Part shown: piece after piece, positions 36,647 to 47,062 of the stretch
Layout: each line of letters opens with the position of its first letter
How positions within the stretch are numbered: position 1 is the stretch's first letter
Assembly: GCA_964615975.1 (NCBI GenBank)
Contig: CAZTTH010000014.1
Span: 15,568-79,567, forward strand
Origin: CAZTTH01 sp964615975
GTDB lineage: Bacteria; Verrucomicrobiota; Lentisphaeria; JABSQK01; JAJFLO01
DNA: 64,000 bases
Reading direction: 5' to 3'
Made by a program: the position numbers and the translations under genes
The notes under the pieces: generated by a model
The model's database searches: none
What the model was told of the DNA's origin: nothing
Seen by the model: only the letters and a program-made list of their open reading frames with translations

Positions 36647-39600
36647 ATGTTCAGGATTAATCAATCTCTTTCGTTAATGATATTCGTTTGTTTGTCCGTC
36701 TTCTCGTCGTCAGCGCAAATCGTGACCGATGGCACGGTCGGTCCAAGTACCTCGCTTTCCGGGCCGAATTTTTCCATCGGCGCTAATCTGGGAACTCTTT
36801 CCGGCGCCAATCTTTTCCATAGTTTCAGTCAATTCAACATACAAACCGGCGAAAGTGCTTCCTTTTCCGGTCCGGCATCCATCCAGAATATCTTCAGCCG
36901 CGTCACTGGTGGTCAGTCCTCAACCATCGACGGCTTGTTGCGCTCGGAAATCGCGGGAGCGAATTTTTACTTCCTGAATCCTGCCGGCGTGATGTTCGGG
37001 CCAAACGCCCAAATCGATGTTGGTGGCGCATTTGCTGTCAGTACTGCTGATTATCTGCGTCTGGGCAATGGCGGGCGTTTCGATGCCGCGAATCCAGCCG
37101 CCAGTATTCTGAACTCGGAACCGGTCGAAGCATTTGGCTTTGTCCGCGCCGATCCCGCGTCGGTGTCGATCATTGGCAGTTCTATTCTTGCCGACGGTGG
37201 CCAGCACGTCTCCATCATCGCCGGTGATATTGAGATCGATGATGCTGAAATCGCTGCCGAAGGTGGCAAAATCGCCATAATCAGTGTGGGTTCGCCGGGC
37301 GAAGTGACAGCCGATGTCAACGATTCAGTGTTATTTGACAATCCACAATCGTTTACTGATTTGGGCAACCTGACACTTCGTAATTTTTCCATCCTCAATG
37401 TTGACGGTCAAGGTGGCGGGCGAATCGTCATCCGGGGAGCTGAAATTGTATTTGAAGACAGTGAAATCTCCTCGTTGACCGAAGGTGAAATCGATGGCCT
37501 GGGGATCGATATTTACGCCAGTGGTAAATTCAGCTTGATCGGAAGCCGGATAGACACCAGCACCAGTAACTCCGGCGCTGCCGGGCCAATACTGATCCTG
37601 GCCAATTTAATGGTGTTGGATAGTCGCGAATCAACCCACGAAACCGGTATCTTTGCCAATTCTCTTACCGCTCCCATCGACATGCACTTAAATCTTCGCC
37701 TGTCCCTCAATATTACCCACACATTCGATGTCGATCTTGAAGCCAAATTGATTAGTCCGGAAGGAACGGAAGTGATCGTATTTTCAAGGGTTGGCTTTAG
37801 TGATGACAACTTTGAAAATACCATTTTCAATGAAGATACAGATATCGCAATCGATGAAGGAACGGCGCCATTTTCAGGAGAATTCAGGCCTAAAGAATCA
37901 TTCACGGCATTCTCCGACGAGATGGCTGAGGGGATTTGGACGCTCAGAGTCGAAGATTTTTCTTCTGGAGATGACGGCACCCTTGATTCCTGGTCATTAT
38001 CCATTGGGGACCAGACATTTGAGAGCATTGACGTTCCCCGGGATATTTCGAACGATTTACCACCGACAACATCTGCAGTTGACGTTGATGTTCCCGGATT
38101 GATCATCGAAATTGTTGATGGATTTACTCCCGGAGCTCCAGGCGTCGTCGAAATCTCAACCGAAACCCTTACGGCCTTGGGTGATCCCGTCATATCGGCG
38201 ACGGCGGTTGATCCGAGTTCCACGAATATAATTGAACTCGCCGCGACCGACATTACGCTTGACGACGCCGATGCTCACTTCGAACTCGATGAGAGTGGAA
38301 TCGGACATTTCGTTTTGGGGCCTCCGAGTATTATTTTCGACGGGACTCTTGGCGACGAAACGCTGCTTTCCGGCCCCAATTACCGGATCAAGTCCGAATA
38401 TGGCCAGATTTCCGGGGCCAACCTCTTTCATAGTTTTCGCCAATTCAATCTGAATTCCGGTGAATCGGTGGTATTTTTCGGACCCCCATCGATTTCGACC
38501 ATTATGGCACGAGTTACCGGTGGCGAAGTATCGAATATCGACGGCGTTGTCCGGACCGAGATTGACGGCGCCGATCTCTTTCTTCTCAATCCCGCGGGCA
38601 TAATATTTGGATCAAATGCATCGCTTGATCTTGGCGGGTCAATCACCATCAGCACGGGGGATTATATCGCGCTGGCTAACGGCGGCCGATTCGATGCAAG
38701 CACGCCCGAAATCAGTGTACTCAGCTCGGATACTCCGTCAACATTTGGATTCATCGACGACAATCCAAAATCTCTGTCCCTAAACGGAAGTAGCGTATCG
38801 ATTCCAACCGGCCATGCCATTTCACTTATTGCCGGCGACATCGACATTACCGGCGGAAACATCCATGCCAGCGGTGGTGATATCTCACTTATCGGTGTCG
38901 CGTCCGCGGGCGAAGTAGATTTCGAGTCGCTTGATTCCATTATGCCACCCGATCTCAGTTCGTTTAGCGAATTAGGATCGATCCACCTGCGCGAATCGAC
39001 ATCCGTTAATGCCGACGGCGATAGTGGCGGGCGTGTCATGGTACATGGTCATGACGTCGTTGTTGAGGATAACAGTGGAATTTCATCCAAGACGTTTGGA
39101 GAGCAAAATGGTCGAGGTATTGTCATTGATGCTGCCGGCCGGCTCGTGCTTCAAAACAACGGAATAATCGCCAGCCAAAGTCACAGTGATACCATAGGAG
39201 CCGGTGACGCCGGTGAAATCACGATTTCAGCCGGTGATGTATTGATCGAAGATGGCAGTTCGATCAATGGCGACACCACCGGTCTCGGTCGTGCAGCCGA
39301 TATCAAGCTGGTGGCTGTGTCCATGTTAGAGATATATCGCGATAGCAGGATAAGCAGTTCGTCTCTTGGTGAATTTGTTAATAGTGGCGATGGTGGTGAT
39401 ATCATGATTTCTGCCGGTCAAGTCACGATGGCGGAACTCAGTTTCATAACGGCGGTTACGACCAGCGGCGGCAAGGGGGGAAATATATCATTGAATGTCG
39501 AATCCGCACTTGTCATTGAACATGAAAGCGGTATCGATTCCTCGTCTTTCAATTTTGATCCCAGAGGAGGAGCGCCAGGCGCCATCGAAATCTCAGCGGA

Positions 39601-41236
39601 TAACATGTTACTAAATGATAATAGCCATATTGACGTCTCGACATTCGCGGGGGGGACCCCTGGGGATATTACGATAAGTGTTGCCAACGATTTGATCATT
39701 CGACATGACAGTTTAATTTCTGGTGTAAATAGCGGTGAGACAGTCGGTCAGGGAGGAAGTATCATTATTTCTTCCGCTAATTTAATTCTTGAACGAGGCG
39801 GATTTATTGCAACTATCACCTTATATGTCGGCAGGGCGGGCGACATCGATATCAATGTAAGGGATACATTTAAAATTATTGGCTCGGATCCGAATTTCCT
39901 CGAGAGTGAGCAATTATACAGTGGTATAACCGCGGATTCTTACAATTTCTTTGGCCTGGAACCCGGCGCCACCGGCGACGCCGGACAGATCACGATTCAA
40001 ACTCGTGATCTGCTGGTCGATGGATTGGGTGTGATTAGCAGCAGCTCAACTGATGGAGCTGGACATGGAGGCGACATTTCTATAAACGTACACGAAGACG
40101 CATTTCTCAAAAACATTGCATCGATCGCGACCCAAACTGACGGACCCGCGGCAGCCGGTGACATCAGAATTAACGCAAAGACATTGCACATTCTGAACAG
40201 TAGCGAGATCACGGCTGCGACAGCGGCCCAGGGAAGTGGTGGAAATATCATGGTTGAAGCTGCTTTGATCAAAATGGGTGGAAATGCAAACGAGTATGTA
40301 GAAAAACTACCCCCCGAAGTACTGGAAAACCTTGAGGACTTTCCTCTTACCAGCACGATTTCATCGAAGTCGGAGGGAACGATGGAAGATTCCGGAAGCG
40401 GCGGCAGGATTGAAATCGATGTGAACCAATTGAGCCTGTTTGCTGGAGGCATCATTGATACGTCGTCGGCTGGCGGTGGCGCCTCCGGATCGATCGGAAT
40501 CAGTGGTGACTTCATTTTTCTGGATGCCGGCGCCAGTATCGCTTCCCGCAGCACCGGCAGCGGGGATGCGGGAAATACCGGCAGAATTTTTATCGGTGCG
40601 GCTAATAACCCGGTGGAAAAGCTCGAAGTCCTGGGCGGCTCTTCCATCACCACTGACGCTGCCAGCGCCGGCGGCGGACAAATCACGATTTATGCCCGGA
40701 AATTGATTTACTTGCTCAACAGCCAGATCACCACCAGCGTTGCCGACGGATTCGGATTCGGTGGCGACATCTTTATCGATCCGATCAACCTGGTGATGCA
40801 TAACAGCCAGATTCTCGCCCGTGCTTTTGCTGGTGACGGCGGCGCCATCACCATTATCGCCGATAACTTTATTCAGTCCGACAACAGTCTGGTCGATGCC
40901 ACCTCACAGCGAGGGAACAATGGCGCCATCGAAATAATTGCGCCCGACACGGATATCAATGCCGATCTGGCGCCGCTGCTGGGTGATTTTCTCGATGCGG
41001 CCAGTTGGGTGGTCGAACGCTGTTCAGCCCGTCTGGGCGGCGCCACCAGCAGCTTGACCGTGGCGGGACAAGGGGGAGTGCCCTTGCCATTTGATGACCT
41101 GCAGGCGAATCTGGACTTGATCGGATTCGATATTGAAACGGGAGGTGAGTCAGGAACAGGAATTCGGCGCATACGAGAGTTGCCGGAAATCAACGATATT
41201 GGGATTGCCCGAAAACCATGTGAAGAATGCAGGTGA
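36647..41236 (+). CDS. filamentous-haemagglutinin-type exoprotein with two TPS domains
   Basis: 1529-residue secreted beta-helix protein, the TpsA partner of the transporter at 42.6 kb. Signal peptide to about residue 23 (SVFSSSAQ). A TPS secretion domain at about 24-190 (GTLSGANLFHSFSQFNI, RVTGG, FYFLNPAGVMFGPNAQIDVGG). A P-domain-like insert at about 345-460 (GIWTLRVEDFSSGDDGTLDSW), as in proprotein convertases. A second, complete TPS domain at about 560-740 (GQISGANLFHSFRQFNL, FLLNPAGIIFGSNASLDLGG). Then Gly/Ser-rich beta-helix repeats and a Cys-containing end, VVERCSARLGGATSSL. The end pattern is common in cyanobacterial haemagglutinin-like proteins. A doubled TPS domain suggests fusion of two exoprotein genes. 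Confidence 0.92.
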   Translation: MFRINQSLSLMIFVCLSVFSSSAQIVTDGTVGPSTSLSGPNFSIGANLGTLSGANLFHSFSQFNIQTGESASFSGPASIQNIFSRVTGGQSSTIDGLLRSEIAGANFYFLNPAGVMFGPNAQIDVGGAFAVSTADYLRLGNGGRFDAANPAASILNSEPVEAFGFVRADPASVSIIGSSILADGGQHVSIIAGDIEIDDAEIAAEGGKIAIISVGSPGEVTADVNDSVLFDNPQSFTDLGNLTLRNFSILNVDGQGGGRIVIRGAEIVFEDSEISSLTEGEIDGLGIDIYASGKFSLIGSRIDTSTSNSGAAGPILILANLMVLDSRESTHETGIFANSLTAPIDMHLNLRLSLNITHTFDVDLEAKLISPEGTEVIVFSRVGFSDDNFENTIFNEDTDIAIDEGTAPFSGEFRPKESFTAFSDEMAEGIWTLRVEDFSSGDDGTLDSWSLSIGDQTFESIDVPRDISNDLPPTTSAVDVDVPGLIIEIVDGFTPGAPGVVEISTETLTALGDPVISATAVDPSSTNIIELAATDITLDDADAHFELDESGIGHFVLGPPSIIFDGTLGDETLLSGPNYRIKSEYGQISGANLFHSFRQFNLNSGESVVFFGPPSISTIMARVTGGEVSNIDGVVRTEIDGADLFLLNPAGIIFGSNASLDLGGSITISTGDYIALANGGRFDASTPEISVLSSDTPSTFGFIDDNPKSLSLNGSSVSIPTGHAISLIAGDIDITGGNIHASGGDISLIGVASAGEVDFESLDSIMPPDLSSFSELGSIHLRESTSVNADGDSGGRVMVHGHDVVVEDNSGISSKTFGEQNGRGIVIDAAGRLVLQNNGIIASQSHSDTIGAGDAGEITISAGDVLIEDGSSINGDTTGLGRAADIKLVAVSMLEIYRDSRISSSSLGEFVNSGDGGDIMISAGQVTMAELSFITAVTTSGGKGGNISLNVESALVIEHESGIDSSSFNFDPRGGAPGAIEISADNMLLNDNSHIDVSTFAGGTPGDITISVANDLIIRHDSLISGVNSGETVGQGGSIIISSANLILERGGFIATITLYVGRAGDIDINVRDTFKIIGSDPNFLESEQLYSGITADSYNFFGLEPGATGDAGQITIQTRDLLVDGLGVISSSSTDGAGHGGDISINVHEDAFLKNIASIATQTDGPAAAGDIRINAKTLHILNSSEITAATAAQGSGGNIMVEAALIKMGGNANEYVEKLPPEVLENLEDFPLTSTISSKSEGTMEDSGSGGRIEIDVNQLSLFAGGIIDTSSAGGGASGSIGISGDFIFLDAGASIASRSTGSGDAGNTGRIFIGAANNPVEKLEVLGGSSITTDAASAGGGQITIYARKLIYLLNSQITTSVADGFGFGGDIFIDPINLVMHNSQILARAFAGDGGAITIIADNFIQSDNSLVDATSQRGNNGAIEIIAPDTDINADLAPLLGDFLDAASWVVERCSARLGGATSSLTVAGQGGVPLPFDDLQANLDLIGFDIETGGESGTGIRRIRELPEINDIGIARKPCEECR

Positions 41237-41440
41237 TGGTTAAATTCGCATTCCGCAACAACTTTGAAGTTGACATAGCTGCTGTGGACCTCTGAGGCAG
41301 GGAATGAAAAGTTTGGTTTATGTCTACGCGCATTCTATCGCGTTGTAGGGAAGAGCCAGCCTCGGCTCGGCTGGCCTACTGGTGCGCTTTAATGGCTGTA
41401 CGATTAAAACATTGTATTATGAAAGGAGAGTGTAAGACTA

Positions 41441-42406
41441 ATGTCAAATGTAAAATTTATGTTTGTGGCAGCGATAATGATTCCGATTATGTGCTCGTCA
41501 TATGCCGATAACCAGAAATCAGTGCCGCTGCCGCAATCATCCACCACCTTAGTTAACTATAATCCTGCGAATACCGACGCAACGCCGCGGCGACGAGAAG
41601 CTGGTCTCAGTGAAGAAGAACGTCGGGAATTGGGTGATGCTTCCAGTACCGGGGCACGCGGTATCGCGCGAGGAGCAGCACGAGGGGCAGCGCGGGGTAT
41701 TGCGAGAGGAGCAGCACGGGGAGCGGCTCGTGGAGTTGCACGTGGAGTTCAGCGCGGGGTTGCGCGCGGAGTGCAGCGGGGAATGAAGGATGAAGTGGAA
41801 AAAATCGACATAGATTCCAAAGGGAAATCAAAAACTGTCGAACCCCTTCCCTTGCCCAATCGTCTCGAACCTCTGGCCCCATCTCAAACCGGTTATACCT
41901 CAAATGCCCAGCCCACCATTTATTTTTATCTTTCCGATCCATCTTCCGATCCGATACAATTCGTTCTGAACCGCCGGGACCAAATCGATCCGGTATTGAC
42001 CTACACCATCGAGTTGAATCCGCAAACCGGACAAATTGCTGCCGGCATTCATGCTATCGATCTCTCCAAGCACCCGATACGATTGGAAAAAAATGTCGAA
42101 TATGAATGGTTTGTTTTGATTATTCTGGATCAGGAAGAACGCTCCAGTGATTTTCTCGCCAGCGCCACGATTAAGTATGTGGAAGATAAGATGAAGTCAC
42201 CATCTGCCAACGATATCGAATCGCTCAAGAATCTGGCGGCCCGGGGACTATGGTACGATACCGTTCAGGGACTGAATACATTGATCGAAAACCATCCAGA
42301 TAACGCAGAGTTACATCAGCAACTTCAGCATCTTTTGAAACAGGTGAATTTATTTGATACCGCTCGCTATCAAGAGCAATTGATTGCCGCGATGAATCAT
42401 GATTGA
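41441..42406 (+). CDS. DUF928-like exported protein with an Arg-Gly-Ala tract
   Basis: 321 residues. Signal peptide at the start (VKFMFVAAIMIPIMCSSYA). A basic low-complexity tract follows (about residues 70-114) built from units such as ARGA, ARGI, ARGV and QRGV. The rest, IYFYLSDPSSDPIQFVL, GIHAIDLSKHPIRLEKNVEYEWFVLI and a helical C-terminus with GLWYDTVQGLNTLI, matches the DUF928 pattern seen in cyanobacterial two-partner/CHAT gene groups. GGAGAG lies about 13 bases before the ATG. Function unknown; the tract could bind polyanions such as LPS or nucleic acid. It sits between exoprotein and transporter genes in the same direction, so it probably works with them. Confidence 0.8.
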   Translation: MSNVKFMFVAAIMIPIMCSSYADNQKSVPLPQSSTTLVNYNPANTDATPRRREAGLSEEERRELGDASSTGARGIARGAARGAARGIARGAARGAARGVARGVQRGVARGVQRGMKDEVEKIDIDSKGKSKTVEPLPLPNRLEPLAPSQTGYTSNAQPTIYFYLSDPSSDPIQFVLNRRDQIDPVLTYTIELNPQTGQIAAGIHAIDLSKHPIRLEKNVEYEWFVLIILDQEERSSDFLASATIKYVEDKMKSPSANDIESLKNLAARGLWYDTVQGLNTLIENHPDNAELHQQLQHLLKQVNLFDTARYQEQLIAAMNHD

Positions 42407-42421
42407 AAATGTAATTTATTA

Positions 42422-42492
42422 ATCGTCCTCGTCGTCGTCCTTCGTGCTCGTTCTCGGAAAATTCGAGGACGACGACGAGGACGAAATCGATG
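42422..42492. repeat. palindromic GAGGACGACGA repeat, copy 7
   Basis: Perfect 18-bp stem: 42422-42439 pairs with 42466-42483. The left 34 bases are identical to copy 4 (29918-29951), and the right arm continues CGAAATCGA as copy 4 does. Lies within the two-partner operon, between the DUF928 and transporter genes. Confidence 0.88.
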
Positions 42493-42553
42493 GACGATTG
42501 GGAACTCACTATATGAATATTATCGATTTCAAATTTTGGATATTAGTTTGAAT

Positions 42554-44179
42554 ATGAAATTAAAAAATCGACTGTTGGTCTATCTGATATTCATGACGAC
42601 CAATACGATATTCAGCGATGATTTTTCCTTACCCCCACTGAAACTCGATTCAAGCAACCTTTCGGGACAGTCGATTATTTTCCTTAAGCAAGTAGTATTC
42701 GAAGGAAATACCATCTTTACCAATGCGGAATTAATTCAACTTGTTGCTTCCTACCTGAACCGTGAAGTTACCGCTGCCGAATTATTCGATATGAGAAATC
42801 TCATATCCCGATATTATACCGATAAAGGCTTCATTAATTCGGGGGCGATATTGCCGGATCAATCCGCGGTGGACGGGGTGGTTGTTTTTAAAATTATTGA
42901 AGGAAAATTGACCGATATCGATATCTCTGGCAATGGCCATTTGCGGGATCGTTATATCCGCAGTCGTATTGAAAGCGGGGTCACGACACCGTTGAATATC
43001 TATGACCTTCAACTGCCATTGCGATTGCTTCATAACGATAAATTGATCGACCGCATTCAATCGCAACTGCGTCCCGGCATGGAGTTGGGACAAAGCATTC
43101 TGCACGTTGATGTGGATGAAAGCCAACCCTATCGGCTGGGATTTGGTTTCAACAATTATCGGTCACCGAGCATCGGCAGTTACCGGGGAGAAGTCGCCGG
43201 TTCCGTGCGTAATCTGAGTGGCTGGGGGGAGGAAATCGGCGCCAGCTATGGTTTGACAGAAGGTCTTGATGATTATGGTGTATGCTTCACCGTCCCTTTG
43301 ACACGCCGGGAAACCACCTTCCTGATTTCCTATGACAATAATGACTCGACGGTGGTCAGCAATGATTTCGCCGATTTGGAAATCGAGAGTCAGACCGACA
43401 CCCTCGCTGTTGGTCTGAGGCAGCCGCTTTATCGTACACTTAATCACGAGTTTGCCTTGTCGCTGCAATTGCAAAAGAAGAAAAATGAAACGAGTCTGCT
43501 GGGACTGCCTTTTTCATTTTTAGGTTCGGGTGAAAATAAGGGTGTAAGTCGTGAAACCGTGGTAAGCTTTGGTCAGGAATGGATTGATCGGAGCATCAAA
43601 CGGGTCATTACCGCTCGTTCAACCCTGAACTTCGGGATCGATTGGCTGGATGCCACGATTGGTGAAACCTCTGGTCCTGATGGCAAGTTCGTGACCTGGC
43701 TCGGTCAGTTTCAATGGCTGCAACAACTGCCATTTCGTGAGAGCCAATTGCTTTTTCGCTCGGATCTGCGCCTGGCTGACGACAGCCTGTTGCCGCTTGA
43801 GCGATTCTCGATCGGTGGTCATGACACCGTGCGGGGTTACCGTGAAAACGAGATCACCCGCGATAACGGGTTGATACTCGGACTCGAATACCAAATGCCG
43901 ATAGCGATGTTCAAGTTGCCGGGAGTTAGCCGCGATCCCCAGGACGGACGACTTTATGGCTCGGTATTCAGCGATTATGGTCGAGGTTGGAATCGTAACA
44001 CGGGGACAGCGGATCCCCAAAGTTTAAGCAGTGTCGGCATCGGATTGAAATGGTATGCCGGATATCGACTTAATATGGAATTCTATTGGGGACATGCATT
44101 GCGGAATGTCACCGGTGACGATGAACACGATCTCCAGGATGATGGATTTCATTTTCAGATCAATGCGAATGTATTTTAA
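42554..44179 (+). CDS. ShlB/FhaC-family two-partner secretion transporter
   Basis: 541-residue outer-membrane beta-barrel (TpsB) that exports the TPS-domain exoprotein. Signal peptide from ATG 42554 (LLVYLIFMTTNTIFS); the frame also opens at a TTG 18 bases earlier, less likely. POTRA 1 (about 35-110: FLKQVVFEGNTIFTNAEL, YYTDKGFINSGAILP) and POTRA 2 (GKLTDIDISGNGHLRDRYI) precede a 16-strand type barrel. The conserved VRGY motif reads DTVRGYRENEITRDNG near residue 430. The last residue is Phe, as usual for outer-membrane barrels. It lies downstream of the exoprotein, with DUF928 between. Confidence 0.93.
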   Translation: MKLKNRLLVYLIFMTTNTIFSDDFSLPPLKLDSSNLSGQSIIFLKQVVFEGNTIFTNAELIQLVASYLNREVTAAELFDMRNLISRYYTDKGFINSGAILPDQSAVDGVVVFKIIEGKLTDIDISGNGHLRDRYIRSRIESGVTTPLNIYDLQLPLRLLHNDKLIDRIQSQLRPGMELGQSILHVDVDESQPYRLGFGFNNYRSPSIGSYRGEVAGSVRNLSGWGEEIGASYGLTEGLDDYGVCFTVPLTRRETTFLISYDNNDSTVVSNDFADLEIESQTDTLAVGLRQPLYRTLNHEFALSLQLQKKKNETSLLGLPFSFLGSGENKGVSRETVVSFGQEWIDRSIKRVITARSTLNFGIDWLDATIGETSGPDGKFVTWLGQFQWLQQLPFRESQLLFRSDLRLADDSLLPLERFSIGGHDTVRGYRENEITRDNGLILGLEYQMPIAMFKLPGVSRDPQDGRLYGSVFSDYGRGWNRNTGTADPQSLSSVGIGLKWYAGYRLNMEFYWGHALRNVTGDDEHDLQDDGFHFQINANVF

Positions 44180-44181
44180 AA

Positions 44182-44235
44182 TTGTCCTCGTCGTGGCAAT
44201 CGAGTTTGAAAATCGAGGACAAGGACGACGACGAG
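44182..44235. repeat. palindromic GAGGACGACGA repeat, copy 8
   Basis: Arms TTGTCCTCGTCGT (44182-44194) and TCGAGGACAAGGACGACGACGAG (44213-44235); partial. It starts within 3 bases of the transporter stop codon. Confidence 0.65.
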
Positions 44236-44615
44236 AATGAAGACGAATGCGAGGTAGAAAATACGATTACGATGAATTATCAATTGGATCATGAGAAGTT
44301 GGATGTATACCAAGTTGAGCTTCAATTCGTTGTTTGGGTTTAACAAAACTTATATACCGCACATGATCGCAAGCTTCATTTTCAGTCGTCCCTCTGGGAC
44401 TGTTGGTCATTGTCATATCAAAACCCGCCAATGAATTGGCGGGCTAGTTTCAATTGTCCCATCCGGGACGAAATGATAGTAGACCATCGATTCATCGATG
44501 GGAACAAGAGGAAAATTCGTTTTAGTCCCATTGGGACGACTGAAAAGCCAACGATATTGATTCCAAGTTGCCAATCAATCAAAATGTGAAAATTATCGGG
44601 CAGAGGTGTAAGATC
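44236..44615. other. repeat-filled region before the CHAT gene
   Basis: About 380 bases without a gene, mostly occupied by the palindrome mosaic at 44389-44545. The end carries GAGGTG as the ribosome site of the CHAT gene. Confidence 0.45.
44389..44545. repeat. mosaic of short GC-capped palindromes, copy 3
   Basis: Contains GTCCCtctGGGAC, CCCGCCAATgaATTGGCGGG (44424-44443), GTCCCatccGGGAC, CCATCGATtcATCGATGG (44484-44501) and GTCCCattGGGAC (44525-44537). Same module types and order logic as copies at 25.4 and 47.2 kb, with compensating base changes in the stems. Confidence 0.8.
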
Positions 44616-47062
44616 ATGAAGAATCCAAATTTATCATCCCTGTTTTTCATTCTATTTCTATGTATTCTCCCGACATTGTCGGCGAACACATCACCCGAAT
44701 GGTTGACATCCTCGCAACAGATGATCCGGAATGGTCNNNNNNNNNNNNNNNNNNNNNNNNNNNNNNNNNNNNNNNNNNNNNNNNNNNNNNNNNNNNNNNN
44801 NNNNNNNNNNNNNNNNNNNNNNNNNNNNNNNNNNNNGCGAACACATCACCCGAATGGTTGACATCCTCGCAACAGATGATCCGGAATGGTCAATATCTCG
44901 AAGCGCTTGACTCAATCAACAACAATCTCATTGGTGAGACACGGAACGACGTTCGATGCGATGCCTATCTAATGGCGGCAACGGCTTGTCAATATCTTGG
45001 ACGACATCGTACGACAGGTGAATACCTCGATCACGCCTATCACGCGGTGGATACAGGAACCGATGATGTCCGCAAGGTTCTGGTGCGAATTCGATTGAGT
45101 GATTACTATTTGACGATTGGCAAGCGGGACAGGGGTGAAGAATTCGCTTTCCAGGCACTTCAAGCTGCCGATGCGATCGAAAATCAGGATTTACTCACTG
45201 AAGCCCGCGGCAATTGGGCGAATGTTCTGATTCTGTATGGCGATTATCAGGAAGCCATTGCCGAGTATGAAAATATTTTGCAATCGGTACCCGATTCAGG
45301 GTCAAGGGATATGAAAATTCGCATTCAATTGAATCTGGTAAAAGCCGCCATCATGAATAATCAGCTCGACAAGGCGCTGTCAATCTTCGTACAGATCGAC
45401 AGGGACCTCGAAAAACTGAGCGATTCATTCGTGAAGACATCGTTGTTAACCTCTACTGGAGCGCAGGGGTTGGAGCTTCTTAATAAAGATTTATCCCGGG
45501 ATAGGCGCGAGCAAGTACAATCAATTACCTGGAAAATGCTTAACGAAGTCCAATTACATGCAGACAAAACCCCGGATGCGCGTTTGCAATCGCTTGTCTA
45601 TGGCTATCTTGGGCGACTTTATGAGTTGGAACAGCGATTGGATGAAGCGGTAAAATTGACCAATGCCGCCATATTCCATGCCCAACAGGGGAATCATCGA
45701 GATTTACTCTATCAGTGGCAATGGCAGGCGGGACGGTTGGCACGCCATGCGGGTAAAATATCGGCAGCGATTGGCTTCATGGAAAACTCCGTCAATACCT
45801 TGGGAGCGATTCGCAATGAATTAACCACTGGTTATCGACATTCAAGCGATATCTTCGCCACTCGTATCAAACCGATATATTATGACCTCGCCGATATCTA
45901 TGTGGGAGACGCACTGAACTTCAAAAATACAGACGCATATCAACATCGGTTGAAGCAGGCATGCGATGTCATTGAGAGATTAAAGTCGGCAGAATTGGAA
46001 GATTATTTTCAGGATGAATGCGTAGTGGCATTGCAGCAGAAAGTTCGCAGTCTGGAAGCGCTTGAAGTCAAATCGACAGCAGTGATTTACCCCTTGATTC
46101 TGAATGACCGACTGGTCACTATCGTCGTGTTTCCCGATGGCAGGTTTCACCATCATATTGAACCAGTGGATACTGATAGGGTCAATCATGAAGTCAGCTT
46201 GTTGCGGCGTGAACTCCAATCGCGATCGACCAAGTTATTCATGTATCCAGCAAGAACGATTTATGATTGGATAATTCGCCCGTTCAAGTCAGAACTGCAA
46301 TCTGCCGCCATCACCACCCTGGTGATTGTACCCGACGGAGTCTTGCGCCTTATTCCTTTTTCAACCCTTCATGATGGCGAGCATTTTCTGGTAGAAGGTT
46401 TTGGTGTCGCCACCACCCCCAGTTTAAAGCTCACCGATCCACGGTCGTTACACCGAGAAGGGGCCGCCATTATGATCGCCGGTTTGTCCCGATCAGTTCA
46501 AGGATTCTCAGCGTTGCCCAGTGTCCCACAAGAACTCAAGGAAATCCAGAATCTTATTGGCGGGAAAACCATGCTCAATGAGGAATTTTCTGCTGAAGCA
46601 GTGTACGCACACCTGAAGTCGACTTCTTATCGGATCATACACCTTGCCACACACGGTGAATTCGGCGGTAGTCCCGAGGACACCTATTTGTTGACGTACG
46701 ATAAAATGTTGACTTTGGATAAGTTGGAAGCGCTGATCAAGCTTGGTCAATTCCGGGATGATCCAGTAGAATTGTTGACGTTGAGTGCGTGTCGAACCGC
46801 GGTAGGCGATGAAAAGTCGGCACTCGGACTGGCCGGTGTTGCCGTGAAGTCAGGCGCTCGCAGTGCGATTGCCACGTTGTGGTATGTCAACGACGAAGCC
46901 ACCATGATCGCGATCACCGAATTTTATCGACAACTGAAACTTAATCCATCATTGACCAAAGCCGAAGCGCTGCAGAATGCGCAGAAAAAATTGATCGCCA
47001 CAGATCGCTACTGGCATCCAGCCTACTGGGGACCCTTCCTTTTGATCGGCAACTGGTTGTAG
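44616..47062 (+). CDS. TPR-CHAT domain protein (interrupted by an assembly gap)
   Basis: Exported protein with N-terminal signal peptide (LSSLFFILFLCILPTLSA), TPR-type helical repeats over the first two thirds (YLEALDSINNNLIG, YGDYQEAIAEYENIL, EQRLDEAVKLTNAAIFHAQQ) and a C-terminal CHAT domain, a caspase-like fold. The putative catalytic pair is His in HLATHGEFGG and Cys in LTLSACRTAVG. A 100-N gap at 44737-44836 with a 55-bp copy of the same sequence on each side breaks the frame after residue 40. Removing one copy plus the gap restores one continuous gene. It follows the two-partner genes, the usual cyanobacterial grouping. It may process or regulate the exoprotein; inference only. Confidence 0.9.
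44737..44836. other. assembly gap (100 N) flanked by a 55-bp duplication
   Basis: Exactly 100 N. Bases 44682-44736 are identical to 44837-44891, so the two contigs overlap and the gap is probably not real DNA. Confidence 0.97.

Noticed and set aside
37513..38253. 246-codon antisense frame in the exoprotein gene, and several similar ones up to 40.7 kb
   Set aside because: Ser/Pro-rich products mirror the Gly/Ser/Asp bias of the sense beta-helix repeats.
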